DNA of 5,792 nt from Candidatus Cloacimonadota bacterium (GCA_014382915.1 JACNIV010000078.1:1-5792); one strand, 5' to 3'; positions 1 to 5,792 are shown, numbered from the stretch's first letter. The notes: generated from the letters alone by a model not told the origin. Program-made: numbers and translations.

Positions 1-7
1 GATATTA

Positions 8-94
8 TTCCCAAACCAGTCTTCATCCCGTGTGCTTCGGGATTACGCCTTGGCAAGGAGGACTTCCATGCGATGCCGCATGGCATTGTGGGAA
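8..94. repeat. Nested inverted-repeat element, possible palindromic intergenic repeat or structured RNA
   Basis: Several complementary arms nest without crossing. TTCCCA (8-13) pairs with TGGGAA (89-94). AGTCTTC (18-24) pairs with GAGGACT (58-64) with one G-U on the plus-strand reading. ATCCCG (25-30) pairs with CGGGAT (38-43). A weak CCTT/AAGG hairpin lies at 48-58. CCATGCG (66-72) pairs perfectly with CGCATGG (77-83) around a 4-base loop. Together they draw a branched fold, followed at 102-109 by eight T on the plus strand. The outer 'TTCCCA ... GGGAACAAGGG' edges recall palindromic intergenic repeats ending in GGGAACGAG that occur in many environmental bacterial genomes; that link is from memory. 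It lies downstream of the glycosyltransferase operon and no open reading frame explains it. It could be a degenerate repeat copy, a structured 3' region or a small RNA; the sequence alone does not decide. Confidence 0.45.
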
Positions 95-115
95 CAAGGG
101 ATTTTTTTTATAGTT

Positions 116-151
116 AACTTAACACAAGATCTTTCAGACTTGTGTCAAGTT
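116..151 (-). terminator. 13-bp stem-loop downstream of the glycosyltransferase operon
   Basis: AACTTAACACAAG (116-128) and CTTGTGTCAAGTT (139-151) form a 13-bp stem with a 10-base loop. The only imperfection is a G-U pair when read as minus-strand RNA; on the plus strand it would be an A-C mismatch, which favours the minus strand. It begins 29 bases after the stop codon of the 570-aa glycosyltransferase, where an operon terminator is expected. It lacks the usual U-run: the minus strand continues as AACTATAAAAAAAATCCC. It may therefore be a 3'-end stabiliser or a Rho-dependent processing end rather than a classical intrinsic terminator. Confidence 0.4.
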
Positions 152-180
152 TAACATAACCTTGACTTGAGTAATTTTGT

Positions 181-1893
181 TTATCTTTTTAGTTGCAAGT
201 ATAATTTTTCCAAAGCAGCTTCCAGGTCGTTCTGTAAAAGCGGAAAACAGTATCTTTTCTTAATGACCAGACTGTTATGTCGCAACTGCCATTTTCTACA
301 TTTTACCAGGTGTTCCACAACCTCGTCGATAACGCTTGTATCCAACCTGTCCTCGAATTCAATAGGACGCAGTCTGAATTTTGATGGTAAGTGTTCTCCC
401 ACCAGCCAGGCATAAACACTTTCGGGATAATACCTGTGGGCAATTATGGGAGTTTCGCAAGCGCAAGCTTCTATAATGGGCAGTCCTCTTCCCTCAGTTT
501 CACTGGGCAACGTAACCAGCGATGCTAATTGGAACAAGTCTTGGATTTTCAACGGTTTTACCTCTTTTCTAATATAAGCCGGCTTATCTAATTTACTGAA
601 TAAAAACGAGAGAAAAATTCTGGGAACAAACTCCAATTCTACTGCCAGAAGCATTCTTTGAAATTCCTTAAGTAAAAAAGTGAAATATTCCTCATGTCCC
701 TTCAGGATAGGACCGGTGATCATCAGCACAATGTTCTCTATCTTACCACTTCTCAGCCAGCTGTTAAACCGGGAATTTTCTAACAACGCACTTATCAAAA
801 GAAAATCCAATTCGATCCTCTTTCTTTCTATTATTCGTGTTGGTTGCAAAATGAGCAAATTATCAGAGCAGATGTCAAAATTTATGTTATCTTTCAAACC
901 GGTAATAAATGGATAAGGCGTTTTTTGCATCTCTTTGTTTTTAAGCACCTTCTCGATAGAAATCGAGCGCAATTCACCTTTCCTATCGGCAATAAGCTGT
1001 TTAACCTGGCAGAGGATATCTCTTTTTCTTTCTTCATCGTCAAGTGGTTTGAATTTCTGCATATCAATTGCAGTTCCAATAACACCAGTAGCAGCAGGTT
1101 CATAATCGAACTTATTCACCAGCAGATCAGATTGACGATAATTAATATTCAAAGCCAGCCAATTTTTTGCTTTCCAAGGATAGAGCATTTCGATAACTGA
1201 AAAGATCTCGGGAAGATGTGAATTTGTAAAAAAATGATCTCGAGGACCGTGTTTAGTACCTTGATATTTAATATCTATTTCGCTTTTACCGGCTTCCCAG
1301 TAGAAATCGTGATTATTGGAAATGACCGGAACATCAAGATACGATGAGATCAGAACCAGAGCCAGGGCAAGAGATACATTACCCGGATTGGAATTTGTAT
1401 TAACTACATACAGCAATTGAATACCATGTTGGGTAATATAGGTTCCTATCTGCAGGGACAGGTATATTGTGTCTTCCCATAATTGCTTTAAAAGATTGTC
1501 ATACTGCTTTTCACCTCGTTGCAGTTTGGTATGAAAAAACAGGTCGAACAGCTTCCATTTGGCAAATCCTGCCATTCCCGGTACAGTAAAATGCCGGTAC
1601 TTCTCTTTGATAGCCATATCAAATCTTTCGTCAAATTCCCCACCGATGAGATGAATATCAACCTTGGGAAGTATTTTGTGAACCAGCGTGATATATTTAG
1701 CAATTTCCGTGGAGACACCATCGATACCGTATTCGAAAGTAATGAAAGCGATTCCGCTACGTTCTATCCTTTTCAGGAAGGATTTATAACTTTCCTTTCG
1801 ATTATTTACTGGTGGTTTATTCTGTAAGTTGTGTAGAAATTCATTCAGTTCGAACCATGATGTGAACCGCAGATCTTTGAAATCTTCAAACAT
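181..1893 (-). CDS. Enlarged GT4-like glycosyltransferase (GT-B fold), second gene of a two-gene operon
   Basis: A probable retaining, nucleotide-sugar-dependent glycosyltransferase of 570 aa; sugar and acceptor unknown. The N-terminal domain opens near residue 46 with a strand followed by YGIDGVSTEIAKY (55-67), the GT-B glycine loop. It continues through NNHDFYWE (193-200) and ends near VIGTAIDMQKFKP (271-283). The C-terminal domain has LQPTRIIERKRIE (349-361, with the R357/K358 pair expected to contact the donor phosphates), LMITGP (390-395) and the GT4 signature E467-x7-E475 in ETEGRGLPIIEA. No signal peptide or membrane segment is visible, so it is probably cytoplasmic or peripheral. It is about 150 residues longer than its neighbour: roughly 45 extra at the N terminus, a long inter-domain linker (about 284-344) and an insertion around 410-448. 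The ATG follows the upstream paralogue's stop by 12 bases and has no clear Shine-Dalgarno, suggesting translational coupling. Family assignment is firm; specific function is not. Confidence 0.88.
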   Translation of the reverse strand: MFEDFKDLRFTSWFELNEFLHNLQNKPPVNNRKESYKSFLKRIERSGIAFITFEYGIDGVSTEIAKYITLVHKILPKVDIHLIGGEFDERFDMAIKEKYRHFTVPGMAGFAKWKLFDLFFHTKLQRGEKQYDNLLKQLWEDTIYLSLQIGTYITQHGIQLLYVVNTNSNPGNVSLALALVLISSYLDVPVISNNHDFYWEAGKSEIDIKYQGTKHGPRDHFFTNSHLPEIFSVIEMLYPWKAKNWLALNINYRQSDLLVNKFDYEPAATGVIGTAIDMQKFKPLDDEERKRDILCQVKQLIADRKGELRSISIEKVLKNKEMQKTPYPFITGLKDNINFDICSDNLLILQPTRIIERKRIELDFLLISALLENSRFNSWLRSGKIENIVLMITGPILKGHEEYFTFLLKEFQRMLLAVELEFVPRIFLSFLFSKLDKPAYIRKEVKPLKIQDLFQLASLVTLPSETEGRGLPIIEACACETPIIAHRYYPESVYAWLVGEHLPSKFRLRPIEFEDRLDTSVIDEVVEHLVKCRKWQLRHNSLVIKKRYCFPLLQNDLEAALEKLYLQLKR

Positions 1894-1905
1894 GGTAAAA
1901 TGAGC

Positions 1906-3180
1906 TTAAAATCGAAAAAGCTCCTCCAATTTATTTTGTAGAATTTGAAACGAGAAATATTTCCTGCCCAGTTCGTAATTATATTCTGCGATCTCTTTTT
2001 GAAGTTTTTTATCATGGATGATCTTTTCCATTTCTACCAGGGCATTATTGGTAAGAACATTATCTTCCAACATCACGGTTTTAAAGCCCTTGCTTCCAAT
2101 ATCCGTCCAGAAAACAGGTTTGTAATTATTCACAAAGACGGGTCTCTTTGCCAGAACACATTCCACAAATGCATTGCCAAATCCTTCATAAGTACTGAAA
2201 TACGTGCAGGCAATTGCATTGGCATAAGCATCGGAAAGATTGAATATTTTCCTTCCCCGCCAACCCTTTCCGCGTTCATTCAGGATGCGTCTATGTCCAA
2301 ATACTACCTGTTTATCCAGTTTGCGTTTTTTAATGGTTTCCAGCAGTTCTTTATAATAACCCTTCCTGGCATCATCGGCTGCACTGCCGGTAACGATCAA
2401 TTTAACACGTTTATCCTGTAAGTGATGAACCATTTCGATAGCAGTTTCGATTCCCTTTCTACGCACAATGCGGGTAACCTGGAATAGCGGGATGTCTGTT
2501 TTCTCCAATCCTAATTCGGAAAGCATGGAACGGTTATACTGGCTTTTACGGGCAAAAGGTTTATCAAAATCCATTACATTGGGAACCACAACTGCATCGA
2601 TGTTATATTTTTTTTTCAGAACATCCCGGGAATAAGTATTAATAACCGCATGACGTACATTTGGCAGATCCAGAGGAAATGTGGTTTTTACAATTTCTTT
2701 TACTTTTTTATGCGGGGTTTTGTACCTGTTATCCCGTTCCCAGTAGAAATCGTGATCATGCGCAACAATAGGTTTGCATCCGAATTCCGCCACTTTTTTG
2801 ATAGCCATACCCATGGAAAGATGACAGGGAAGCGAAGTGCTATTCTCTGTTAATAACACATCGATCTTTTTCTTTAATATCCATTTAAAAATATGTGCAG
2901 CAATCTCGTTGGAAGTATCAACCAGATGATCAATCAATTCCTGTTGTTCAAATTGCGGGAAGAAGAAGGCACGGTTCTGCTCCCATTCGCATTCGGGAGA
3001 AAAGAAAGAAAGAGCACGCCACACACTTTCGTTTTTCTTGCCAACAATGCTTCTTTTGAACTTACCAGAAAGAATGAATATCTTATGTCCCATCTTTTTC
3101 AGAACCTTGATCCACTTTTCCGTTTCCAGAGCTACACCATCGATATCTCCTATCCGTCCGATAATAACTCCAATATTCAT
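1906..3180 (-). CDS. GT4 family glycosyltransferase, first gene of the operon
   Basis: A 424-aa GT-B glycosyltransferase of normal GT4 length, predicted to transfer a sugar from a nucleotide donor to an unidentified acceptor. The N-terminal domain begins MNIGVIIGRIGDIDGVALE, the glycine-rich loop followed by E19-x2-K22-W23. It then has HDHDFYWERD (141-150), probably lining the active site, and closes with VVVPNVMDFDKPF (197-209). The C-terminal domain carries QVTRIVRRKGIE (234-245, with R241/K242 as likely donor-phosphate contacts), LIVTGS (261-266) and STYEGFGNAFVE, with the E332-x7-E340 motif. No signal peptide or membrane helix is seen. The ATG at the right end has a strong AAGGAG site 8 bases upstream, which supports this start. 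Sequence similarity to the following gene marks the two as paralogues. An A9 run lies within the codons for K189-K191. It may act in capsule, lipopolysaccharide, glycolipid or solute-type glycoside synthesis; the mannosylglucosylglycerate-synthase-type GT4 enzymes are one untested guess. Confidence 0.93.
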   Translation of the reverse strand: MNIGVIIGRIGDIDGVALETEKWIKVLKKMGHKIFILSGKFKRSIVGKKNESVWRALSFFSPECEWEQNRAFFFPQFEQQELIDHLVDTSNEIAAHIFKWILKKKIDVLLTENSTSLPCHLSMGMAIKKVAEFGCKPIVAHDHDFYWERDNRYKTPHKKVKEIVKTTFPLDLPNVRHAVINTYSRDVLKKKYNIDAVVVPNVMDFDKPFARKSQYNRSMLSELGLEKTDIPLFQVTRIVRRKGIETAIEMVHHLQDKRVKLIVTGSAADDARKGYYKELLETIKKRKLDKQVVFGHRRILNERGKGWRGRKIFNLSDAYANAIACTYFSTYEGFGNAFVECVLAKRPVFVNNYKPVFWTDIGSKGFKTVMLEDNVLTNNALVEMEKIIHDKKLQKEIAEYNYELGRKYFSFQILQNKLEELFRF

Positions 3181-3188
3181 AGGTCAAA

Positions 3189-3194
3189 CTCCTT
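3189..3194 (-). promoter_or_regulatory. Shine-Dalgarno site of the first glycosyltransferase
   Basis: The minus strand reads AAGAAGGAG, then TTTGACCT, then ATG. The AAGGAG core is a full anti-16S match at 8 bases from the start codon, which fixes the start at 3180. The following gene has nothing comparable. Confidence 0.8.
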
Positions 3195-3243
3195 CTTAAA
3201 CTAAATGTAGAACATCACATACTGGAATATAACTTTTACAATA

Positions 3244-3272
3244 TGAATAATTTAATCTTTTTTTGTGGTCAA
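3244..3272 (-). promoter_or_regulatory. Weak sigma70-like promoter candidate for the glycosyltransferase operon
   Basis: On the minus strand TTGACC (3272-3267) matches five of six bases of a -35 box. It is followed after exactly 17 bases by TATTCA (3249-3244), which matches only the first three bases of TATAAT. The spacer contains an A-rich run. This would give a leader of roughly 55 to 60 bases before the ATG at 3180. The -10 match is poor and such AT-rich sequence yields chance hits; if the organism uses a Bacteroidota-like promoter consensus, the true element may be elsewhere in 3200-3290. Confidence 0.3.
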
Positions 3273-3305
3273 GAAAAAAATATTGAATTGAAAGCGAAAG
3301 TCTTC

Positions 3306-3435
3306 ATTGTCCTTGCGAGGAATCTTCTTTGATATCTCTGTCGAAGCAATCCGTCTGAGCCGGACTAGTCTCATTTATAACAAACCCCAATCATATAAGA
3401 TTGCCGCAGTCGCTTTGCTCCTTCGCAAAGACAAT
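3306..3435. repeat. Imperfect palindromic intergenic repeat, about 130 bp
   Basis: The left end ATTGTCCTTGCGAGGA (3306-3321) and the reverse complement of the right end, ATTGTCTTTGCGAAGGA (3435-3419), match almost base for base with one extra A. Further in, GAAGCAATC (3343-3351) faces GATTGCCGC (3399-3407), again inverted with mismatches. The centre is unpaired AT-rich sequence. Elements with 'cattgcgag...gaagcaatc' arms are, from general knowledge, common as dispersed palindromic repeats in many bacterial genomes. This copy has no open reading frame, so it is a non-autonomous or REP/MITE-like element. Lying downstream of the beta-helix gene and upstream of the operon, it could fold into a long hairpin in the mRNA and insulate the two units. 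Confidence 0.72.
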
Positions 3436-3477
3436 CATTTAATAATCTGAATCGAGCCTTGAAAAGGTTACCCAAAG

Positions 3478-3500
3478 AGGATTTCTTTCAAGTAAATCCT
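3478..3500 (-). terminator. Small hairpin at the end of the beta-helix gene
   Basis: AGGATTT (3478-3484) and AAATCCT (3494-3500) form a perfect 7-bp stem with a 9-base loop overlapping the TAG stop codon (3501-3499). On the minus strand it is followed by CTCTTTGGGTAACCTTTTC, which is only weakly U-rich. It is a possible weak terminator or 3'-end structure; the downstream palindrome may matter more. A chance inverted repeat is not excluded. Confidence 0.3.
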
Positions 3501-5792
3501 ACTTCAACAACATACATTTTTTTACATAAGACTTGGATGGTGTTTGTAATTTATAGAAATAAACTCCACTTGAAACTCGCTTACTATTATCATCTTTCCC
3601 ATTCCAAATAAGTTCGCTACGACCGGGACTCATGTAGCAATCTAACAGGGATTTGACCTTCTGTCCTTTGATGTTGTAGATATCAAGTTTTACATTTCCC
3701 TCTTCAGGAAGACTGAATACTATCTTTGTTTCCGGGTTGAAAGGGTTTGGGTAGTTGGTTAACCGGTACTGGGTGTTGGGTATTTGGTATTGGGTAGTTT
3801 CCACATACGGCTCTGCTCCGAATTCATAACAACCCATATCTATAATTGCAACTCCGTCCCCGTCTCCATCCCAGACACGGTGATTGTGAAGCAGATCCCA
3901 GGGAGGTAAAAATAAACCTGTTGTATCCGGTGTGCCGGTATCAATGCAGGGAGAAAATTCTGATAATTGATATGGATCATCACCTGATAAAAGAAAGAGT
4001 GGATCTTCTTCAATGTTTCCTTCTCCCCAATTGATAATGTTTGCATTGTTCTGATTGTATATTCCATCTTCTCCGTTCTTGATGTTGCAGTGATCTATAT
4101 TCAACTCGTAATTATATCCATTATTTGTATCATCCACTATAAATATTTCATAATCTGTGTTGTTGTGCATAATTGTATTGGTCATATTAATATCACCCAA
4201 AGAGTAAATTGTATTATTGTAAAAGCTGTTGCTCGCTGTGTTATTGGTAAACGTACAATTGTTAAATTCTAGTAAACCATCATGATTAAAGTTTTGGAAA
4301 ACATATCTGCTACCGATCGAATTATTCGTGATCAAACAGTTATTGAAGCTAATTTTAGGATCTCCACCATTGTGGTTTGTGGTTCGAATTATTCTGCCTT
4401 CCGTATTTGTGGAATGATTGCCGCAGAATACACAATTATCAATTGTAAAATCATCATATGCCATTAATTGCATTGCAACTACAGGAGAATAGGGATCGGG
4501 TTCAATATTTTCATTATTTCCAATAATACAATTTTTCATATAACCTGAATTTCCCTCTAAACCAAGACCTGAATTAGTATCGTTAGTGATATTATCAGTA
4601 ATTATTAAGTTATCAAACTCATTATAAACATGTGCATTAGTGAAAATAAAACGAATATTACTATTGTTTTGTACTTTTATATTGTTAAGCTTTAACATAT
4701 CTACTTCATAAAAAAACAAAACATTAGTTGTTAGCCTTTCAGAATTATTTTGAATGGAAAAATTTGAAATTTTAGCATAACCATTTAGATGATCACCAAT
4801 AACAGCATTTGGGTTATAGTCATTGATCAAAATTGTGTTATCCATATCTTCACCTATTATGGAAACATATTCCTTACAGCCTATAGGAAATATTTGCTCA
4901 TTTACCTGGTGAGAATAAATTCCTGCTTCTACATGAACCGTACGGGGATTCTGCTCATCTGCCTGTATCTTGCGTACAGCCCAGGAGATGTTCTTGAGCG
5001 GTTCAGTTGGTGTAAGTCCGGAGTTGTTATCATCTCCATCTACAGCCACATAAAGGTCATTCGGCTCTAATACCATCCAGTTATTCTGAATATCAAAAGT
5101 ATAGGTAGAACCATCTGAATACTCAGCAAAATAGCGACTGGGTTCAAATACTGAAAAAGTATCAACTATAACATTTATTTGACCGGTATCTCTTATCAGC
5201 AGATCTGCACCTTTACCAGCATTGTTGTTATAAATATTGCAGCGGTTATTAGGATCGAACGTGATATTATTATTGTACCAAATATTAATACCTCCACCAT
5301 ATCCGGCAGAATTATGAATTATCCTTAAACCGGAAAGTGTCAAATCAGATAATATAGTTAATATTGCACCACCTAATGTTGCTAAATTATCATGTAAATA
5401 GCAATTTGTTATAAAAGTATTCTCAGCACATTGTACAAATATACCTCCACCAACAGAACCTTGAATTTCTGTTCCGTAGCCATTTTGAATTGTAAAACCA
5501 CGAATTGTTGTCCCAATAGTTATGTCCTGGATTTCTATACAGCTTAACAGACGCTGTCCATCAATAACAGTAGAATATATATATTGAGAATTTCCGGTTG
5601 TTAGCTCCAGACTGGCGAGGGTTATGTTCTTCTCACTCATATTTAGGTTTTCATAGAAAGTTCCCGGATAAACTAGAACAGTATCGGAATCTACCGAAGC
5701 ATTTATACCTTCCTGGATGGTGATGAAGTTGCCGGTACCGTCTTGTTTGATATGCCATGTAGTGGAATTTAGCAACGAATTTACACTAATTA
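3499..5792 (-). CDS. Secreted right-handed beta-helix protein with C-terminal sorting domain, start beyond window
   Basis: A large extracellular or surface parallel beta-helix protein, 5' partial. Numbering from a TTG codon at 5775, module one (about 5-235) opens with WHIKQDGTGNFITIQEGIN and VYPGTFYENLN, the pectinesterase/pectate-lyase-like header, followed by N- and G-rich rungs such as GGGIFVQ and NNNAGKGADL. Module two opens with YVAVDGDDNNSGLTPTEPL (242-260), a DUF1565-like header, then Asn-rich rungs (NNCTFTNNTASNSF). It closes with EEDPLFL...SPCIDTGTPD (589-617) and WDGDGDGVAIIDMGCYEFGA (635-654), a cap usual in this family. A short repetitive linker leads to the sorting domain (674-758): NYPNPFNPETKI, DIYNIKGQKV, SSGVYFYKL, basic tail KKCMLLK. 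The frame stays open to the right edge and encodes ISVNSLLNS just before TWHIK, resembling the end of a signal peptide, so the TTG is not the true start. A catalytic role is not evident; adhesion or polysaccharide binding is possible. Confidence 0.92.
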   Translation of the reverse strand, partial: ISVNSLLNSTTWHIKQDGTGNFITIQEGINASVDSDTVLVYPGTFYENLNMSEKNITLASLELTTGNSQYIYSTVIDGQRLLSCIEIQDITIGTTIRGFTIQNGYGTEIQGSVGGGIFVQCAENTFITNCYLHDNLATLGGAILTILSDLTLSGLRIIHNSAGYGGGINIWYNNNITFDPNNRCNIYNNNAGKGADLLIRDTGQINVIVDTFSVFEPSRYFAEYSDGSTYTFDIQNNWMVLEPNDLYVAVDGDDNNSGLTPTEPLKNISWAVRKIQADEQNPRTVHVEAGIYSHQVNEQIFPIGCKEYVSIIGEDMDNTILINDYNPNAVIGDHLNGYAKISNFSIQNNSERLTTNVLFFYEVDMLKLNNIKVQNNSNIRFIFTNAHVYNEFDNLIITDNITNDTNSGLGLEGNSGYMKNCIIGNNENIEPDPYSPVVAMQLMAYDDFTIDNCVFCGNHSTNTEGRIIRTTNHNGGDPKISFNNCLITNNSIGSRYVFQNFNHDGLLEFNNCTFTNNTASNSFYNNTIYSLGDINMTNTIMHNNTDYEIFIVDDTNNGYNYELNIDHCNIKNGEDGIYNQNNANIINWGEGNIEEDPLFLLSGDDPYQLSEFSPCIDTGTPDTTGLFLPPWDLLHNHRVWDGDGDGVAIIDMGCYEFGAEPYVETTQYQIPNTQYRLTNYPNPFNPETKIVFSLPEEGNVKLDIYNIKGQKVKSLLDCYMSPGRSELIWNGKDDNSKRVSSGVYFYKLQTPSKSYVKKCMLLK
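3747..3796 (-). repeat. Degenerate heptamer tandem repeat encoding the linker before the sorting domain
   Basis: On the plus strand the unit TTGGGTA occurs exactly at 3747-3753, 3776-3782 and 3790-3796. Degenerate copies lie between (TTGGTTA 3755-3761, ACCGGTA 3762-3768, CTGGGTG 3769-3775, TTTGGTA 3783-3789) with one single-base insertion at 3754. Because three heptamers equal seven codons, the protein shows a matching 7-residue period, TQYQIPN then TQYRLTN, running into YPNPFN. It joins the beta-helix cap to the sorting domain. Confidence 0.7.

Larger units (their letters stand above)
3181..3498. other. Non-coding spacer between the beta-helix gene and the glycosyltransferase operon
   Basis: No credible gene fits these 318 bases on either strand. 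Read leftward on the minus strand, it holds the arm of a small hairpin beginning at the beta-helix gene's stop codon, then a 130-base imperfect palindromic repeat (3306-3435). An AT-rich stretch with a possible promoter follows (3244-3272), then the Shine-Dalgarno of the first glycosyltransferase (3189-3194). The spacing and the presence of a separate promoter candidate suggest the glycosyltransferases are transcribed independently of the beta-helix protein. Confidence 0.7.

Noticed and set aside
8..94. The branched fold at the left edge resembles a tRNA cloverleaf in size.
   Set aside because: There is no T-arm GGTTCGAATCC-like motif, no 7-bp acceptor stem and no CCA context on either strand, and the arms nest in a non-tRNA order.
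98..109. Rho-independent terminator for a plus-strand gene entering from the left (GGGA then T8).
   Set aside because: The nearest strong stem (66-83) ends 18 bases before the T-run and the closing arm ends 7 bases before it. No plus-strand gene is seen in the window.
844..1200. A 118-codon open frame on the plus strand.
   Set aside because: It is antisense to the linker and N-terminal domain of the 570-aa glycosyltransferase, with no ribosome binding site or family motifs.
1945..2421. A 158-codon open frame on the plus strand.
   Set aside because: It lies wholly antisense to the conserved C-terminal half of the 424-aa glycosyltransferase, and its translation is low in recognisable motifs. 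It is a shadow frame.
1906..3180. Assigning a specific gene name or sugar specificity to the first glycosyltransferase.
   Set aside because: GT4 motifs establish the fold and mechanism class but not the donor or acceptor. No neighbouring pathway gene is in the window.
3306..3435. CRISPR repeat or insertion sequence end.
   Set aside because: There is only one palindrome, no regularly spaced direct repeats, and no transposase gene nearby.
3499..5792. Calling the beta-helix protein a pectate lyase or pectinesterase.
   Set aside because: The header is similar, but the catalytic residues of those enzymes cannot be recognised and the rungs are simple Asn-rich repeats, as in non-enzymatic surface proteins.

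Overview
The window looks like a piece of a moderately AT-rich bacterial genome, most likely from the Cloacimonadota or a related FCB-type lineage with T9SS-like sorting domains (Marinimicrobia, KSB1 and Bacteroidota relatives are alternatives). The evidence is the C-terminal module of the right-hand gene (YPNPFNPETKI ... SSGVYFYKL ... KKCMLLK), the WHIKQDGTG..TIQEGIN opening of the same protein, and a long intergenic palindrome of the 'attgtc(c/t)ttgcga ... gaagcaatc' kind. This placement is inference; no marker gene is present.

All three protein genes lie on the minus strand, so transcription runs from right to left. Positions 3499 to 5792 hold most of a large secreted or surface right-handed beta-helix protein, whose start lies beyond the right edge. 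It has two beta-helix/DUF1565-type modules, a heptamer-repeat-encoded linker and a C-terminal sorting domain. Positions 3181 to 3498 are a 318-base non-coding spacer. It carries a small hairpin at the stop of the beta-helix gene, a 130-base imperfect palindromic repeat, a weak promoter candidate and a good ribosome binding site.

Positions 181 to 3180 hold two glycosyltransferases of the GT4/GT-B type. They are 12 bases apart and in the same reading frame, and almost certainly form one operon. They are diverged paralogues: both have an I-D-G-V-x2-E-x2-K opening, an H-D-F-Y-W-E motif and an E-x7-E motif, and a 20-base stretch around the HDFYWE codons is identical. The first (424 aa) is of ordinary length; the second (570 aa) is enlarged. 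They probably add sugars to the same glycan, lipid or small acceptor, which cannot be named from sequence.

The left edge (1 to 180) is non-coding but highly structured. It has a set of nested inverted repeats at 8 to 94, a T8 tract, and a 13-bp hairpin at 116 to 151 just after the second glycosyltransferase. I see no tRNA, rRNA, CRISPR array, transposase or defence system here. The most notable signals are the structured left-edge element, the paralogous same-frame glycosyltransferase pair, and the heptamer microsatellite used as a coding linker.
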